Below are positions 18,253 through 26,684 of a stretch of 64,000 bases of DNA, in pieces. Position 1 is the first letter of the stretch, and every line of letters begins with the position of its first letter. A program made the translations under genes and the position numbers. This stretch comes from Pseudomonas protegens CHA0 (lineage in GTDB: Bacteria; Pseudomonadota; Gammaproteobacteria; Pseudomonadales; Pseudomonadaceae). The notes beneath the pieces are model-generated. The model did no database searches. It was not told the origin of the DNA and saw only the letters and a list, made by a program, of their open reading frames with translations. The DNA lies in the NCBI RefSeq assembly GCF_000397205.1, contig NC_021237.1, positions 4,465,001 through 4,529,000 on the forward strand, in the 5' to 3' direction.

Positions 18253-18585
18253 TTACAACTGTATGTGCTCGACCCGCTCCGTGGTACCGGCACTGGCGAT
18301 AGCGCTGATGGCGCTCTCGAGGGTGGCTTCCGAATCGTACAAGTGGCTGACCAGAATCACTTCCTTACCGGACTTGAGCTTGAAAAAAGGTTTGCCGCCC
18401 GACGAAATTTTCTTGACGTAGCGTTCCGGGGAAGCGCAGTGTGCGCGGAACAGGCCGAGCGCCGCCTCGGCACTGTCCCGGCAAGGGTAGCGGTCGCTTT
18501 GAAGCATGGTCTGCGCCTCCTTTGTCTTCAGCAAGAATCTGCATGCACCACTGCCATACTGCTTCAGCTCGAACCAGGCACTCAT
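18253..18585 (-). CDS. DUF1508/YegP-family protein
   Basis: A 110-residue protein with two copies of the YegP (UPF0339) motif. The first is WFELKQYGSGACRFLLKTKEAQTMLQSDRY, with a short second half. The second is PFFKLKSGKEVILVSHLYDSEATLESAI. Bacterial homologues form a tandem beta-beta-beta-alpha fold of unknown function. The presence of both repeats and the family length argue that it is intact. Its ATG is at 18585, preceded by AAAGGAG. It is convergent with xthA and probably a single-gene unit. Confidence 0.85.
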   Translation of the reverse strand: MSAWFELKQYGSGACRFLLKTKEAQTMLQSDRYPCRDSAEAALGLFRAHCASPERYVKKISSGGKPFFKLKSGKEVILVSHLYDSEATLESAISAIASAGTTERVEHIQL

Positions 18586-18800
18586 TTGTAACTCCTTTGC
18601 ACACTACGAAATAGCAGCTCAACACTGCCGAGGCATCCGCGGGGGATGACGCGTTGGCAGTCGCCCCAATCCCCGCCAGACAAAGTTGCCCACTCTACGC
18701 ACCGTTCCGGGGTTGGTCTTTAGGACAAATCTCAAAAAATCTAGAGAAAACAGCTATTTATGATGTAAGACTTTCGCCATTTCTCTGCAAATAGCCCCGT

Positions 18801-18833
18801 CCGTCACATCCCTGTCACCTCCCTGACTTAATG
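18801..18833 (+). promoter_or_regulatory. Pho-box-like direct repeats
   Basis: Three 11-base units (CCGTCACATCC, CTGTCACCTCC, CTGACTTAATG) with the TGTCA core spaced 11 bases apart resemble the PhoB box (CTGTCAT-N4 repeated). They lie about 47-79 bases upstream of a PstS-like gene, the expected place for phosphate-starvation control. The third unit is poor, so the call is provisional. Confidence 0.5.
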
Positions 18834-18879
18834 TCCCCAGCACTTACCTCCTCCCTCTATATAGAAGGCCAGTGCCGCC

Positions 18880-20262
18880 ATGCCCCGCGCTTCCACCGTC
18901 AGTGAACGAGATATCTGGTGCCGGACCATCAGCCTGTTTCTGATCGGTTTCGTTTGCTACGCCCTGCCCTGGTCGGTATTCGCCGCCCTGCCCCCAGCCC
19001 CGGACAATGCGCCCGTCCTGCGCATCCAAGGCTCCAATACCATCGGCGCCCGGCTGGGCCCGGCCCTGGTCAAGGGCCTGATGGAAGAACAGGGCCTGCG
19101 CGATATCAGGATCACCGCCAGTGGCAAAGACAATGAACAACAGGTGGTGGGGCAAACCGCCCAGGGCCGAGCGGTGCGGGTGGAAGTGGCCGCCCACGGT
19201 TCGAGTACCGGCTTTGCCGCTCTGAAAACCGCTCGGGCCGACCTGGCCGCCGCTTCACGGCCGATCAAGGACAGCGAGCTGGTGGACCTTGAAAGCCTGG
19301 GAGACCTGAAAAGCCCCAGCGCCGAACAGGTGATCGCCATCGACGGGCTGGCAATCATCCTGCATCCGCACAACCCGCTGAACCAACTGAACACCGAGCA
19401 ACTGGCCCGGCTGTTCAGCGGCGAAGCCAAGACCTGGGAAGAACTGGGTGGCATTGGCGGCGCGGTACATCTCTATGCCCGGGATGACCAGTCCGGCACC
19501 TACGACACCTTCAAGGAACTGGTACTCAGCCGTCGCGGCAAGGCCCTGAGCCCCGGCGCAAAACGTTTTGAATCCAGCGAGCAGTTGTCCGACGCAGTCA
19601 GCCATGACCCCCAGGGCATAGGCTTCATCGGCCTGCCCTATGTGCGCCAGGCCAAGGCGGTGGCCATTATCGACGGCGACTCACAGCCGATGCTGCCGCT
19701 CAACAGCCTGATCGCCACCGAGGATTACCCGCTGTCACGGCGCCTGTACCTGTACCTGCCGCCCAATGGGCAGAACCCCTGGGCCGATGCCCTGGTGAGC
19801 TTTGCCCAGGGCAGCAAGGGCCAGGCCATCGTCGCCGCCAACGGCTTTATCGCCCAGACCGTGCAGGCCATGCGCGTCGCTCCCGGCCCGCAGATGCCGG
19901 AGGCTTATCAGGCGCTCACCCGCCAGGCACAGCGCCTGACGGTCAACTTTCGTTTTGAGGAAGGCAGCGCCAGCCTGGACAACAAGGCCCGCCAGGACCT
20001 CAATCGGGTACTGGATTACCTGCGCCAGCACGGCAAGATGAACCGCCAGGTGACCCTGGCCGGCTTCGGTGACGCCAAGAACGATCCGGCCCGCGCGGCC
20101 CTGCTGTCCAAACTGCGGGCCATGGCGGTGCGTCGGGAACTGGTGAAGAGCGGCGTGGTGTTTCGCGAGATTCGCGGCTTTGGCGCCGAGCTGCCGGTAG
20201 CGGCCAACAGTGCCGACGAAGGACGGATCAAGAACCGCCGCGTGGAGGTCTGGGTGTACTGA
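18880..20262 (+). CDS. PstS-like phosphate-binding protein fused to an OmpA domain
   Basis: A 460-residue exported protein. A signal or anchor (ISLFLIGFVCYALPWSVFAA) leads into a periplasmic binding domain of the PBP-like superfamily, about residues 45-330, with RIQGSNTIGARLGPALVKGLM, the DDQSGTYDTFKELVL phosphate-loop motif and PQGIGFIGLPY. From about residue 345 there is an OmpA/MotB peptidoglycan-binding domain (VNFRFEEGSASLDNKARQDLNRVLDYL, then NRRVEVWVY). Such fusions would hold a phosphate-binding module at the cell wall. No pst transporter genes adjoin it. A candidate Pho box lies upstream. The product may sense or scavenge phosphate; the exact role is not known. Confidence 0.85.
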   Translation: MPRASTVSERDIWCRTISLFLIGFVCYALPWSVFAALPPAPDNAPVLRIQGSNTIGARLGPALVKGLMEEQGLRDIRITASGKDNEQQVVGQTAQGRAVRVEVAAHGSSTGFAALKTARADLAAASRPIKDSELVDLESLGDLKSPSAEQVIAIDGLAIILHPHNPLNQLNTEQLARLFSGEAKTWEELGGIGGAVHLYARDDQSGTYDTFKELVLSRRGKALSPGAKRFESSEQLSDAVSHDPQGIGFIGLPYVRQAKAVAIIDGDSQPMLPLNSLIATEDYPLSRRLYLYLPPNGQNPWADALVSFAQGSKGQAIVAANGFIAQTVQAMRVAPGPQMPEAYQALTRQAQRLTVNFRFEEGSASLDNKARQDLNRVLDYLRQHGKMNRQVTLAGFGDAKNDPARAALLSKLRAMAVRRELVKSGVVFREIRGFGAELPVAANSADEGRIKNRRVEVWVY

Positions 20263-20273
20263 ACTCACAGCGA

Positions 20274-20293
20274 CCGGCCTTTCGACAGGCCGG
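20274..20293. terminator. Hairpin between convergent pstS-ompA and acyl-CoA dehydrogenase genes
   Basis: CCGGCCT-TTCGAC-AGGCCGG makes a 7-bp stem in the 42-base gap between two convergent genes. There is no T run on either side, so it may be an imperfect terminator or a REP-like remnant. Confidence 0.45.
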
Positions 20294-20304
20294 ACGCATC
20301 GCCC

Positions 20305-21534
20305 TCAATGCCCGCTGCGCATCAGCTCTTTGGGTACATACTTGCCGATTTCATACTTGCCGATCGCCGCGCGGTGCACCTCATCCGGGCCGTCGGCCAG
20401 GCGCAAGGTGCGCTGCATCGCATACATGTAGGCCAGCGGGAAGTCGTTGGAGACCCCGGCCCCGCCGTGGATCTGGATCGCCCGGTCGATCACCCGCAGG
20501 GCCACGTTCGGCGCCACGACCTTGATCTGGGCAATCTCGCTCTTGGCCACCTTGTTGCCCACGGTGTCCATCATGTACGCGGCCTTCAGCGTCAGCAGCC
20601 GGGCCATGTCGATCTCCATTCGCGAGTCGGCGATCTTGTCGATGTTGCCTCCCAGGCGCGCCAGCGGCTTGCCAAAGGCAGTACGGTTCACCGAACGCTT
20701 GCACATCAGTTCCAGCGCCCGCTCCGCCATGCCGATGGAACGCATGCAGTGGTGGATCCGGCCCGGGCCAAGGCGGCCCTGGGCAATCTCGAAACCACGG
20801 CCCTCACCCAGCAGCACGTTCTCGTAGGGCACCCGGACGTTGTCGAACAGCACTTCGGCGTGGCCATGGGGCGCGTCGTCGTAGCCGAACACCGGCAACG
20901 GGCGAACAATCTTCACCCCGGGGGTATCCACCGGCACCAGGATCATCGAGTGCTGTTGATGGCGCGGCGCATCCGGGTTGCTCAGGCCCATGAACACCAG
21001 GATCTTGCAGCGTGGGTCGCAGGCGCCCGAGGTCCACCATTTCTTGCCGTTGATCAGCCACTGGTCGCCGTCGCGTACCGCACGGGCCGCCATGTTGGTG
21101 GCATCGGAGGACGCCACGTCCGGCTCGGTCATGGCGAACGCGGAGCGGATCTCGCCACGCAGCAATGGCTCCAGCCAGCGCTGTTTCTGCTCTTCGTTGG
21201 CGTAGCGCACCAGCACTTCCATGTTGCCGGTATCCGGTGCCGAGCAGTTGAAGGGTTCCGGGCCCAACAACGACCGCCCCATGATTTCCGCCAGCGGCGC
21301 GTACTCAAGGTTGGTCAGGCCTGCCCCCAACTCCGACTCAGGCAGAAACAAATTCCATAGCCCGGCCTCCTTGGCCTTGAGTTTCAGCTCTTCCATGATG
21401 GCGGTCGGCTGCCAGCGATCGCCTTCGGCAACCTGACGCTCGAAGACCGCTTCAGCCGGATAAACATAGGCATCCATGAACGCGGTGACACGCTCACGCA
21501 GTTCCTGAACCTTGGGGGAATAGGCGAATTCCAT
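20305..21534 (-). CDS. Acyl-CoA dehydrogenase (ACAD10/11-like)
   Basis: A 409-residue FAD flavoprotein oxidising an acyl-CoA at C2-C3. Order: all-helical N-domain ([17 protein letters not shown]), middle beta domain with [15 protein letters not shown] and [16 protein letters not shown] (FAD/substrate loops), and C-domain with [13 protein letters not shown] and [34 protein letters not shown]. The R-ADGPDEVH ending and the TSGACDPRC loop place it in the ACAD10/11 branch, whose members act on medium/long or 4-hydroxy acyl-CoAs. It is divergent from a LysR regulator across 179 bases, so control by that regulator is likely. Confidence 0.93.
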   Translation of the reverse strand: MEFAYSPKVQELRERVTAFMDAYVYPAEAVFERQVAEGDRWQPTAIMEELKLKAKEAGLWNLFLPESELGAGLTNLEYAPLAEIMGRSLLGPEPFNCSAPDTGNMEVLVRYANEEQKQRWLEPLLRGEIRSAFAMTEPDVASSDATNMAARAVRDGDQWLINGKKWWTSGACDPRCKILVFMGLSNPDAPRHQQHSMILVPVDTPGVKIVRPLPVFGYDDAPHGHAEVLFDNVRVPYENVLLGEGRGFEIAQGRLGPGRIHHCMRSIGMAERALELMCKRSVNRTAFGKPLARLGGNIDKIADSRMEIDMARLLTLKAAYMMDTVGNKVAKSEIAQIKVVAPNVALRVIDRAIQIHGGAGVSNDFPLAYMYAMQRTLRLADGPDEVHRAAIGKYEIGKYVPKELMRSGH

Positions 21535-21641
21535 GGGCAGCTCTACCTTTGTGACGATCGGGTGTTGGAGGACTGAAATCGATGCTAGATCAGCTACGAA
21601 AATTTACCTAGCCTATTCTCGGCGTGTATTAACATTCATCA

Positions 21642-21656
21642 CCGATATATGATCGG
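21642..21656. promoter_or_regulatory. Candidate LysR operator in the divergent promoter
   Basis: CCGAT-ATATG-ATCGG is an interrupted palindrome midway between the acyl-CoA dehydrogenase and LysR starts, with the T-N11-A layout typical of LysR sites. This is inferred from position and symmetry only. Confidence 0.45.
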
Positions 21657-21713
21657 CTGATCCGACAGGCTTCCGAGCCCTCCCACAGGCCCTAACAATA
21701 AGAGTGCAGCGCA

Positions 21714-22649
21714 ATGAATCTGAGCAAGGTCGATCTCAACCTCTTCATCGTTTTCGATGCGATCTACACCGAAGCCAACCTGACCCGTGCCGGGCAGATC
21801 GTCGGCATCACCCAACCGGCGGTATCCAACGCCCTGGCACGCCTGCGCGAGACCTTCAATGACCCGCTCTTCGTGCGTACCGCCCAGGGCATGGTGCCCA
21901 CACCCATGGCGCAGAACATCATCGGGCCAGTGCGCAATGCCCTGTCGCTGCTGCGGGTTTCGGTCCAGGAAAGTCGCATTTTCAACCCCCTGCAAGCGGT
22001 CAAGACCTACCGCATCAGCATGACCGACCTCACCGAAGCGGTGATCCTGCCACCACTGTTCCAGCGCCTGCGGCGCCTGGCGCCGGCGGTGATAATCGAA
22101 AGCTTTCTCTCCAAGCGTCGGGAAACCACCAAGGAGCTGGCAGCCGGGCGCCTGGACTTTGCCGTCGACGCACCGCTCAATACCGACCCCCAGGTGCGTC
22201 ACGTCAAGCTGATGGAAGACCGCTATGTGTGCGCCATGCGCAAGGGCCACCCGCTGGCGGGCAAGGAAAAATTCAGCCTGGACGATTACCTGTCCCTGAC
22301 CCACATCCATATCTCCAGCCGCCGCAGCGGCCTCGGACATGTCGACCTGGCCCTGGGCAAGATGGGTATCCAGCGCAAGATCGCCCTGCGCTCCCAGCAC
22401 TACCTGATGGCTTCCCAGGTGCTGCAGCAGACCGACATGGTGATGACCGTACCGGAGCGCTTTGCCCGTCGCCATGAACTGCATGCGTTCAACCTGCCGG
22501 TCAATGATGTCCCGCCGGTGGAAACCCACCTGTACTGGCACGAGAGCACCGACCAGGACCCGGCCAACCGCTGGATGCGCGAGCAGATGATCGAGCTCTG
22601 CCAGCAGGTCACGGCCTACGAAAAGAAGCTCGACCAGCAGACCGCCTGA
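21714..22649 (+). CDS. LysR-family regulator divergent from acyl-CoA dehydrogenase
   Basis: A 311-residue regulator. The N-terminal helix-turn-helix (NLFIVFDAIYTEANLTRAGQIVGITQPAVSNALARLRETF, then DPLFVRTAQGMVPT) is of the NodD/LeuO-like branch, followed by an effector-binding domain (TYRISMTDLTEAVILPPLFQRLRRLAP). It is transcribed away from the acyl-CoA dehydrogenase, the classical arrangement for local control. The inducer is unknown but is probably an acyl or carboxylic metabolite. A REP element follows its stop directly. Confidence 0.93.
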   Translation: MNLSKVDLNLFIVFDAIYTEANLTRAGQIVGITQPAVSNALARLRETFNDPLFVRTAQGMVPTPMAQNIIGPVRNALSLLRVSVQESRIFNPLQAVKTYRISMTDLTEAVILPPLFQRLRRLAPAVIIESFLSKRRETTKELAAGRLDFAVDAPLNTDPQVRHVKLMEDRYVCAMRKGHPLAGKEKFSLDDYLSLTHIHISSRRSGLGHVDLALGKMGIQRKIALRSQHYLMASQVLQQTDMVMTVPERFARRHELHAFNLPVNDVPPVETHLYWHESTDQDPANRWMREQMIELCQQVTAYEKKLDQQTA

Positions 22650-22655
22650 GCCCTT

Positions 22656-22696
22656 TCGCCGGCAAGCCCTCACTGCAGGAGCCGGCTTGCCGGCGA
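22656..22696. repeat. Inverted pair of REP elements
   Basis: TCGCCGGCAAGCC at 22656-22668 and GGAGCCGGCTTGCCGGCGA at 22678-22696 are the two arms of the common Pseudomonas REP palindrome, beginning 7 bases after a stop codon. Confidence 0.85.
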
Positions 22697-22716
22697 ACGG
22701 GATCGGCTCGGACTGC

Positions 22717-22732
22717 TTGACGTATACGTCAA
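22717..22732. promoter_or_regulatory. LiuR operator upstream of liuR
   Basis: TTGACGTATACGTCAA is a perfect 16-base palindrome 42 bases before the liuR start. Near copies stand before liuA, so this is the MerR-type LiuR site. The first TTGACG could serve as the -35 element, with the promoter overlapping the operator as MerR regulators require. Confidence 0.85.
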
Positions 22733-22774
22733 CCTGCCTTTAGCTTAGCGCCAAGCCCCCTCTTGAGCGCCTCC

Positions 22775-23179
22775 ATGAGCAGCCAGACCTACAGCATTTC
22801 CGACCTCGCCCGCGAGCTCGACATCACCACCCGGGCCATCCGCTTCTATGAAGAGCAGGGCCTGCTGGCTCCCGAACGCCGTGGCCAGGAGCGCATCTAT
22901 TCGCCCCGGGACAAGGTCAGCCTGAAACTTATCCTGCGGGGCAAGCGCATCGGCTTTTCCCTGGCCGAGTGCCGCGAACTGATCGAGCTCTACGACCCGA
23001 GCAGCGGCAACCTGAAGCAGCTGCACAGCATGCTGGCGAAAATCGCCGAGCGTCGCGAACAGCTCGAACAGCAATTGCTCGACATCGAACAGATGAAGCT
23101 GGAACTGGACACCGCCGAAGAGCGCTGCACCCAGGCGCTGGAGCAGACCATCCTGAACCAGAAAAGCACCGCCCGATAA
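22775..23179 (+). CDS. liuR: LiuR, MerR-family regulator of leucine/isovalerate catabolism
   Basis: A 134-residue MerR regulator. The N-terminal winged helix (YSISDLARELDITTRAIRFYEEQGLLAPERRGQERIYSPRD) is followed by a dimerisation coiled coil (LHSMLAKIAERREQLEQQLLDIEQMKLELDTAEERC). Known LiuR homologues control branched-chain amino-acid degradation and answer to a pathway CoA ester. ATG 22775 was chosen over an in-frame TTG 12 bases upstream because it begins the conserved N-terminus. Its own operator is immediately upstream, and liuE follows 62 bases later. Confidence 0.93.
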   Translation: MSSQTYSISDLARELDITTRAIRFYEEQGLLAPERRGQERIYSPRDKVSLKLILRGKRIGFSLAECRELIELYDPSSGNLKQLHSMLAKIAERREQLEQQLLDIEQMKLELDTAEERCTQALEQTILNQKSTAR

Positions 23180-23241
23180 TCATCGGCACACCTGCGCCCG
23201 GGCGCCGGTATCCGCCACTCCCTATAAGAAGGTGAACCTGA

Positions 23242-24141
23242 ATGTCACTCCCCAGCCATGTACGCCTGATCGAAGTCGGCCCCCGCGACGGCCTGCAGAA
23301 CGAAGCCCAGCCCATCAGCGTCGAAGACAAGGTGCAATTGGTCGATGCCCTCACCGCCGCCGGCCTGGGCTACATAGAAGTCGGTAGTTTCGTGTCACCC
23401 AAATGGGTGCCGCAGATGGCCGGTTCAGCCGAGGTCTTCGCCCGTATCCAGCGCAAGCCCGGGGTTGTCTATGGCGCGCTGGCGCCCAACCTGCGGGGTT
23501 TCGAAGATGCCCTGGCGGCGGGGGTCAAGGAAGTGGCGGTGTTCGCCGCGGCCTCGCAAGCCTTCTCCCAGCGCAACATCAACTGCTCCATCAGCGAAAG
23601 CCTGGAGCGTTTCGTGCCGATCATGGACGCCGCCAAGCAGCACGGCATCAGCGTACGCGGTTACGTGTCGTGCGTGCTGGGCTGCCCTTATGAAGGTGAA
23701 GTGGCCCCGGAACAGGTGGCCATGGTCGCCCGCGAGCTGCATGACATGGGCTGCTACGAGGTCTCTCTGGGCGACACCATTGGTACCGGCACCGCCGGTG
23801 CCACCCGGCGCATGTTCGAGGTGGTGGGCGCTCAGGTACCACGGGAAAAACTCGCCGGGCACTTCCACGACACCTACGGCCAGGCCCTGGCCAATGTCTA
23901 CGCCAGCCTGCTGGAAGGCATCGCGGTGTTCGACAGCTCCATCGCCGGCCTCGGCGGCTGCCCCTATGCCAAGGGCGCCAGCGGAAACGTCGCCACCGAA
24001 GACGTGCTCTACCTGCTCAATGGCCTGGGCATCCATACCGGTATCGACATGGACCGCCTGATCGACGCCGGCCGGCAAATCTGTAACGTGCTGGGGCGCC
24101 CCACCGGCTCCCGCGTGGCCAAGGCGCGTAACCCCAGCTGA
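23242..24141 (+). CDS. liuE: Hydroxymethylglutaryl-CoA lyase
   Basis: A 299-residue TIM-barrel lyase, also called mvaB. It splits HMG-CoA into acetyl-CoA and acetoacetate, the last step of leucine catabolism. Motifs: VEVGPRDGLQNE-type start (IEVGPRDGLQNEAQPI, metal/substrate Arg-Asp), the loop SCVLGCPYEGEV with the metal-proximal Cys, HFHDTYGQALANVYASL with metal ligands, and the G-loop FDSSIAGLGGCPYAKGASGNVATED with the catalytic Cys. A good AAGGTG ribosome site precedes ATG 23242. In P. aeruginosa it is the last gene of liuRABCDE; here it follows liuR directly and is separated from liuABCD by crcY and an acyl-CoA synthetase. Confidence 0.97.
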   Translation: MSLPSHVRLIEVGPRDGLQNEAQPISVEDKVQLVDALTAAGLGYIEVGSFVSPKWVPQMAGSAEVFARIQRKPGVVYGALAPNLRGFEDALAAGVKEVAVFAAASQAFSQRNINCSISESLERFVPIMDAAKQHGISVRGYVSCVLGCPYEGEVAPEQVAMVARELHDMGCYEVSLGDTIGTGTAGATRRMFEVVGAQVPREKLAGHFHDTYGQALANVYASLLEGIAVFDSSIAGLGGCPYAKGASGNVATEDVLYLLNGLGIHTGIDMDRLIDAGRQICNVLGRPTGSRVAKARNPS

Positions 24142-24158
24142 GGCATTGTGCGGCCGGG

Positions 24159-24198
24159 TGTTACCGGCCACTCCGATCTGGGGCCGGAACGAGTAACA
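24159..24198. promoter_or_regulatory. Candidate CbrB upstream activating site for crcY
   Basis: TGTTAC at 24159 and GTAACA at 24193-24198 form a widely spaced inverted repeat about 85-125 bases before the sigma54 promoter. CbrB sites at crcZ/crcY promoters carry TGTTAC/GTAACA arms. The first arm also sits in a GGCCGG...CCGGCC hairpin just after liuE. Confidence 0.5.
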
Positions 24199-24280
24199 CG
24201 GAAACAGTTTGTCGAATTTGTTGCGGTACAGATTGTCCTACAAAATTATCAAGCCATTGATTTTAAAAGACTTTAAAAAG

Positions 24281-24296
24281 TTGGCACGGCTTCTGC
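24281..24296 (+). promoter_or_regulatory. Sigma54 (-24/-12) promoter of crcY
   Basis: TTGGCACGGCTTCTGC has the invariant GG and GC dinucleotides separated by exactly ten bases. Transcription would begin near 24307. CrcZ and CrcY promoters are sigma54-dependent and activated by CbrB. Confidence 0.88.
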
Positions 24297-24306
24297 TATC
24301 TCTATG

Positions 24307-24689
24307 GCATAACAAGAATAAAAAGCAGCAAACCTAATAAAAATAAGACGTAACGACTCTGAGATAACAAAAACAACACGGCAGAGACGCAGCTAACAGA
24401 TTTTTTTGGAGAGGATGCACTGTGCAGGAGGGCTTGCAAGAGCCACCCGCAACCGGTCAGAGAACAATAAAACTACCCTGAGGTAGCTCCCGAACTGGTT
24501 GGATCGCCCTGGCGACACATTGAATCAGCGCTCAAAAAAATACGTTTGCTCTTGATCCCGGATGGGGATCGCCAAAAACAGCAGTAAAGGGCAACGGTTG
24601 CCAAAAACAACAATAGACCGCCCCTCAATAATAAAAAAAGAGCACGCAACGACAAAATTAAAGGGGAGCTTCGGCTCCCCTTTGTGCTT
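24307..24689 (+). ncRNA. crcY: CrcY-type small RNA that sequesters Hfq/Crc
   Basis: No protein gene occupies this stretch. It carries at least six CA motifs (AAnAAnAA type), for example AACAAGAATAAAA at 24311, AATAAAAATAAG at 24336, AACAAAAACAACA at 24366, AACAATAA at 24463, AAAAACAACAATAG at 24603 and AATAATAAAAAAAG at 24628. It is bounded by a sigma54 promoter and a strong terminator, giving an RNA of about 380 bases. In Pseudomonas, CrcZ and CrcY titrate Hfq/Crc and relieve catabolite repression, and crcY lies downstream of the HMG-CoA lyase gene, as here. The ends are inferred. Confidence 0.87.
24661..24685 (+). terminator. Terminator of crcY
   Basis: GGGGAGC-TTCG-GCTCCCC forms a 7-bp stem with an ultrastable TTCG loop, followed by TTTGTGCTTT and preceded by AAAATTAAA. 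It would also end the leftward synthetase transcript. Confidence 0.9.
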
Positions 24690-24752
24690 TCTGCGATCCC
24701 TCTTTGCTGCCCATAAAGCGTGCACCGGCGCCGATGCACGCTCCATCCGGAT

Positions 24753-26456
24753 TCACCCCTTGTTCATGCGCTCACGCAGCTCCTCGATGCTGATTTCGCG
24801 CATGCGGAACTTCTGGATCTTACCGGTCACGGTCATGGGAAACTCTTCAACGAACTTGAAGTAACGCGGCGTCTTGAAGTGCGCGATACGCTCCTTGCAC
24901 CAGGTCTGCAGCTCCAGCTCATTGGCCGAATGGCCGGGGTGGAACTTGATCCAGGCGACGATCTCCTCGCCGTACCTGTCGCAGGGGATGCCGATTACCT
25001 GCACATCGGCCACCGCAGGATGGGTGAAGAAGAACTCTTCCAGCTCTCGCGGATAAATGTTCTCGCCACCGCGAATGATCATGTCCTTGTTGCGCCCGGC
25101 AATGCACACATACCCCTGCTGGTTCATGGTGGCCAGGTCACCGGTGTGCATCCAGCCGGCCTGATCGATGGACTCGCGGGTGCCCTCAGGGTTGTTCCAG
25201 TAACCGAGCATGACGCTGTAGCCCCGGGTGCACAGCTCACCGATGGTGCCGCGGGGCACCACATTGCCGGCCTCGTCGATGATCTTGCTCTCCAGGTGCG
25301 GCTGGGTCCGGCCCACGGTGGTCACCCGCAGTTCCAGGTCGTCGTCCGGCCCGGTCTGCAGCGACACCGGGCTGGTTTCGGTCATGCCGTAGGCGATCTG
25401 CACTTCGCTCATGTGCATTTCGCTGATCACCCGGCGCATCACCTCGATCGGGCAGGTGGCCCCGGCCATGATCCCGGTCCGCAGGCTCGACAGGTCGAAC
25501 TCGCTGCGGCGGGGCTGATCGAGCACAGCGATAAACATCGTGGGTACGCCGTACAGGCCGGTGGCGCGCTCTTCGGCCACCGCAGTCAAGGTCAGCAGCG
25601 GGTCAAAGGCGTCATTGGGATAGATCATGGTGGTGCCGTGGGTGATGCACCCCAGGTTGCCCATGACCATGCCGAAACAGTGGTACAGCGGCACCGGGAT
25701 CACCAGCCGGTCGGCAGCAGTCAGGCCCAGGCTCTCCCCCACCATGTAACCGTTGTTGAGGATGTTGTAGTGGCTCAGGGTCGCGCCCTTGGGGAAACCG
25801 GTGGTGCCGGAGGTGTACTGGATATTCACCGGCTGGTCGAAATCCAGGCTGTCCTGGCGCGCCTGCAACTGCTCGGCCGTGGCCCCCGCCCCCAGCGCCG
25901 ATAGCTGCGACCAGGGCAGGAAACCCGACGGCGGCTGCGCATCCAGGCTGATCACCCCGCGCAGCTCGGGTAACCGCTCGCTGTGCAATTGGCCGATGGA
26001 CTGTTCCGCCAGCTCGGGCACCAGGCCCTGGAGCATGCCGTGGTAATCGGATGTCTTGAAGGCTCCGGCGCAGATCAGCCACTGGCAGCCGGACTGCCTG
26101 AGCACATACTCCAGCTCGGAACTGCGGTAGGCCGGATTGATGTTCACCAGAATCGCGCCGATCTTGGCGCTGGCGAACTGGGCGATGCACCACTGGGCGC
26201 AGTTGGGGGCCCAGATCCCCAGGCGATCGCCGGTCTTGAGCCCCAGGGCCAGCAGCGCCCGGGCATGCAGGTCGACCGCCTCGCGCAGTTGCTGCCAGGT
26301 GTAGCGCAGCTGCTGGTGGCGCACCACCAGAGCCTCGCCCTGGGGATAGGCGGCGACGGTGTTATCGAAAGCCTGGCCGATGGTCAACGCCAGCAGCGGC
26401 TGGTCTTGCGTACCACGGGTGTAACTGCGATCCGGCTGGAAACCCGAGTGTTCCAT
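24753..26456 (-). CDS. AMP-binding acyl-CoA synthetase of the liu cluster
   Basis: A 567-residue adenylate-forming ligase (ANL superfamily, ACSF2-like). Motifs: P-loop [27 protein letters not shown] (A5), [37 protein letters not shown] (A7-A8) and the C-terminal catalytic Lys in [12 protein letters not shown]. The likely job is CoA activation of a branched-chain or short acyl acid, such as isovalerate or acetoacetate, feeding LiuA or clearing the acetoacetate made by LiuE. It is divergent from liuA across 228 bases holding two LiuR-like palindromes. Its own leader on the minus strand contains AATAAAGACAATAG just before the start, a candidate Hfq/Crc CA motif. The exact substrate is not known. 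Confidence 0.9.
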   Translation of the reverse strand: MEHSGFQPDRSYTRGTQDQPLLALTIGQAFDNTVAAYPQGEALVVRHQQLRYTWQQLREAVDLHARALLALGLKTGDRLGIWAPNCAQWCIAQFASAKIGAILVNINPAYRSSELEYVLRQSGCQWLICAGAFKTSDYHGMLQGLVPELAEQSIGQLHSERLPELRGVISLDAQPPSGFLPWSQLSALGAGATAEQLQARQDSLDFDQPVNIQYTSGTTGFPKGATLSHYNILNNGYMVGESLGLTAADRLVIPVPLYHCFGMVMGNLGCITHGTTMIYPNDAFDPLLTLTAVAEERATGLYGVPTMFIAVLDQPRRSEFDLSSLRTGIMAGATCPIEVMRRVISEMHMSEVQIAYGMTETSPVSLQTGPDDDLELRVTTVGRTQPHLESKIIDEAGNVVPRGTIGELCTRGYSVMLGYWNNPEGTRESIDQAGWMHTGDLATMNQQGYVCIAGRNKDMIIRGGENIYPRELEEFFFTHPAVADVQVIGIPCDRYGEEIVAWIKFHPGHSANELELQTWCKERIAHFKTPRYFKFVEEFPMTVTGKIQKFRMREISIEELRERMNKG

Positions 26457-26554
26457 GACGACCCCTATTGTCTTTATTAGTGGGTGTGCAGGAGCCAGGC
26501 GAAAGGTGCAAAACAGCCTGGCTCCAATCGAAAGCCTCGCTACTCTGGCGCAAG

Positions 26555-26613
26555 TTGACGTTTACGTAAAGGGCGATTGACAGCCACCGGTCGCAGGTTT
26601 ACGTTAACGTAAA
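26555..26613. promoter_or_regulatory. Two LiuR-like operators between the synthetase gene and liuA
   Basis: TTGACGTTTACGTAAA at 26555-26570 and TTTACGTTAACGTAAA at 26598-26613 match the palindrome before liuR, 43 bases apart. The second is a perfect palindrome. They lie between divergent genes and could serve both. Confidence 0.82.
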
Positions 26614-26655
26614 GGTGAGAGCCAGGCCGCGCCGCTCTCGACATCCTATTCCCTC

Positions 26656-26667
26656 AATAAAAACAAG
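26656..26667 (+). promoter_or_regulatory. Candidate Hfq/Crc CA motif in the liuA leader
   Basis: AATAAAAACAAG is four in-phase AAn triplets, directly before the AAGGTG ribosome site of liuA. This is the position and sequence of known Hfq/Crc translational repression sites. crcY lies about 2 kb away. Confidence 0.6.
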
Positions 26668-26684
26668 TTTGAAGGTGCCCCGCC

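Noticed and set aside
24152..24169. GGCCGG-GTGTTA-CCGGCC hairpin after liuE as a rho-independent terminator
   Set aside because: No T run follows and the loop holds one arm of the candidate CbrB site, so it was not listed as a terminator.
24562..24864. 100-codon plus-strand frame inside and after crcY
   Set aside because: It runs through the crcY CA motifs and its terminator and into the antisense of the synthetase; explained as noncoding RNA.
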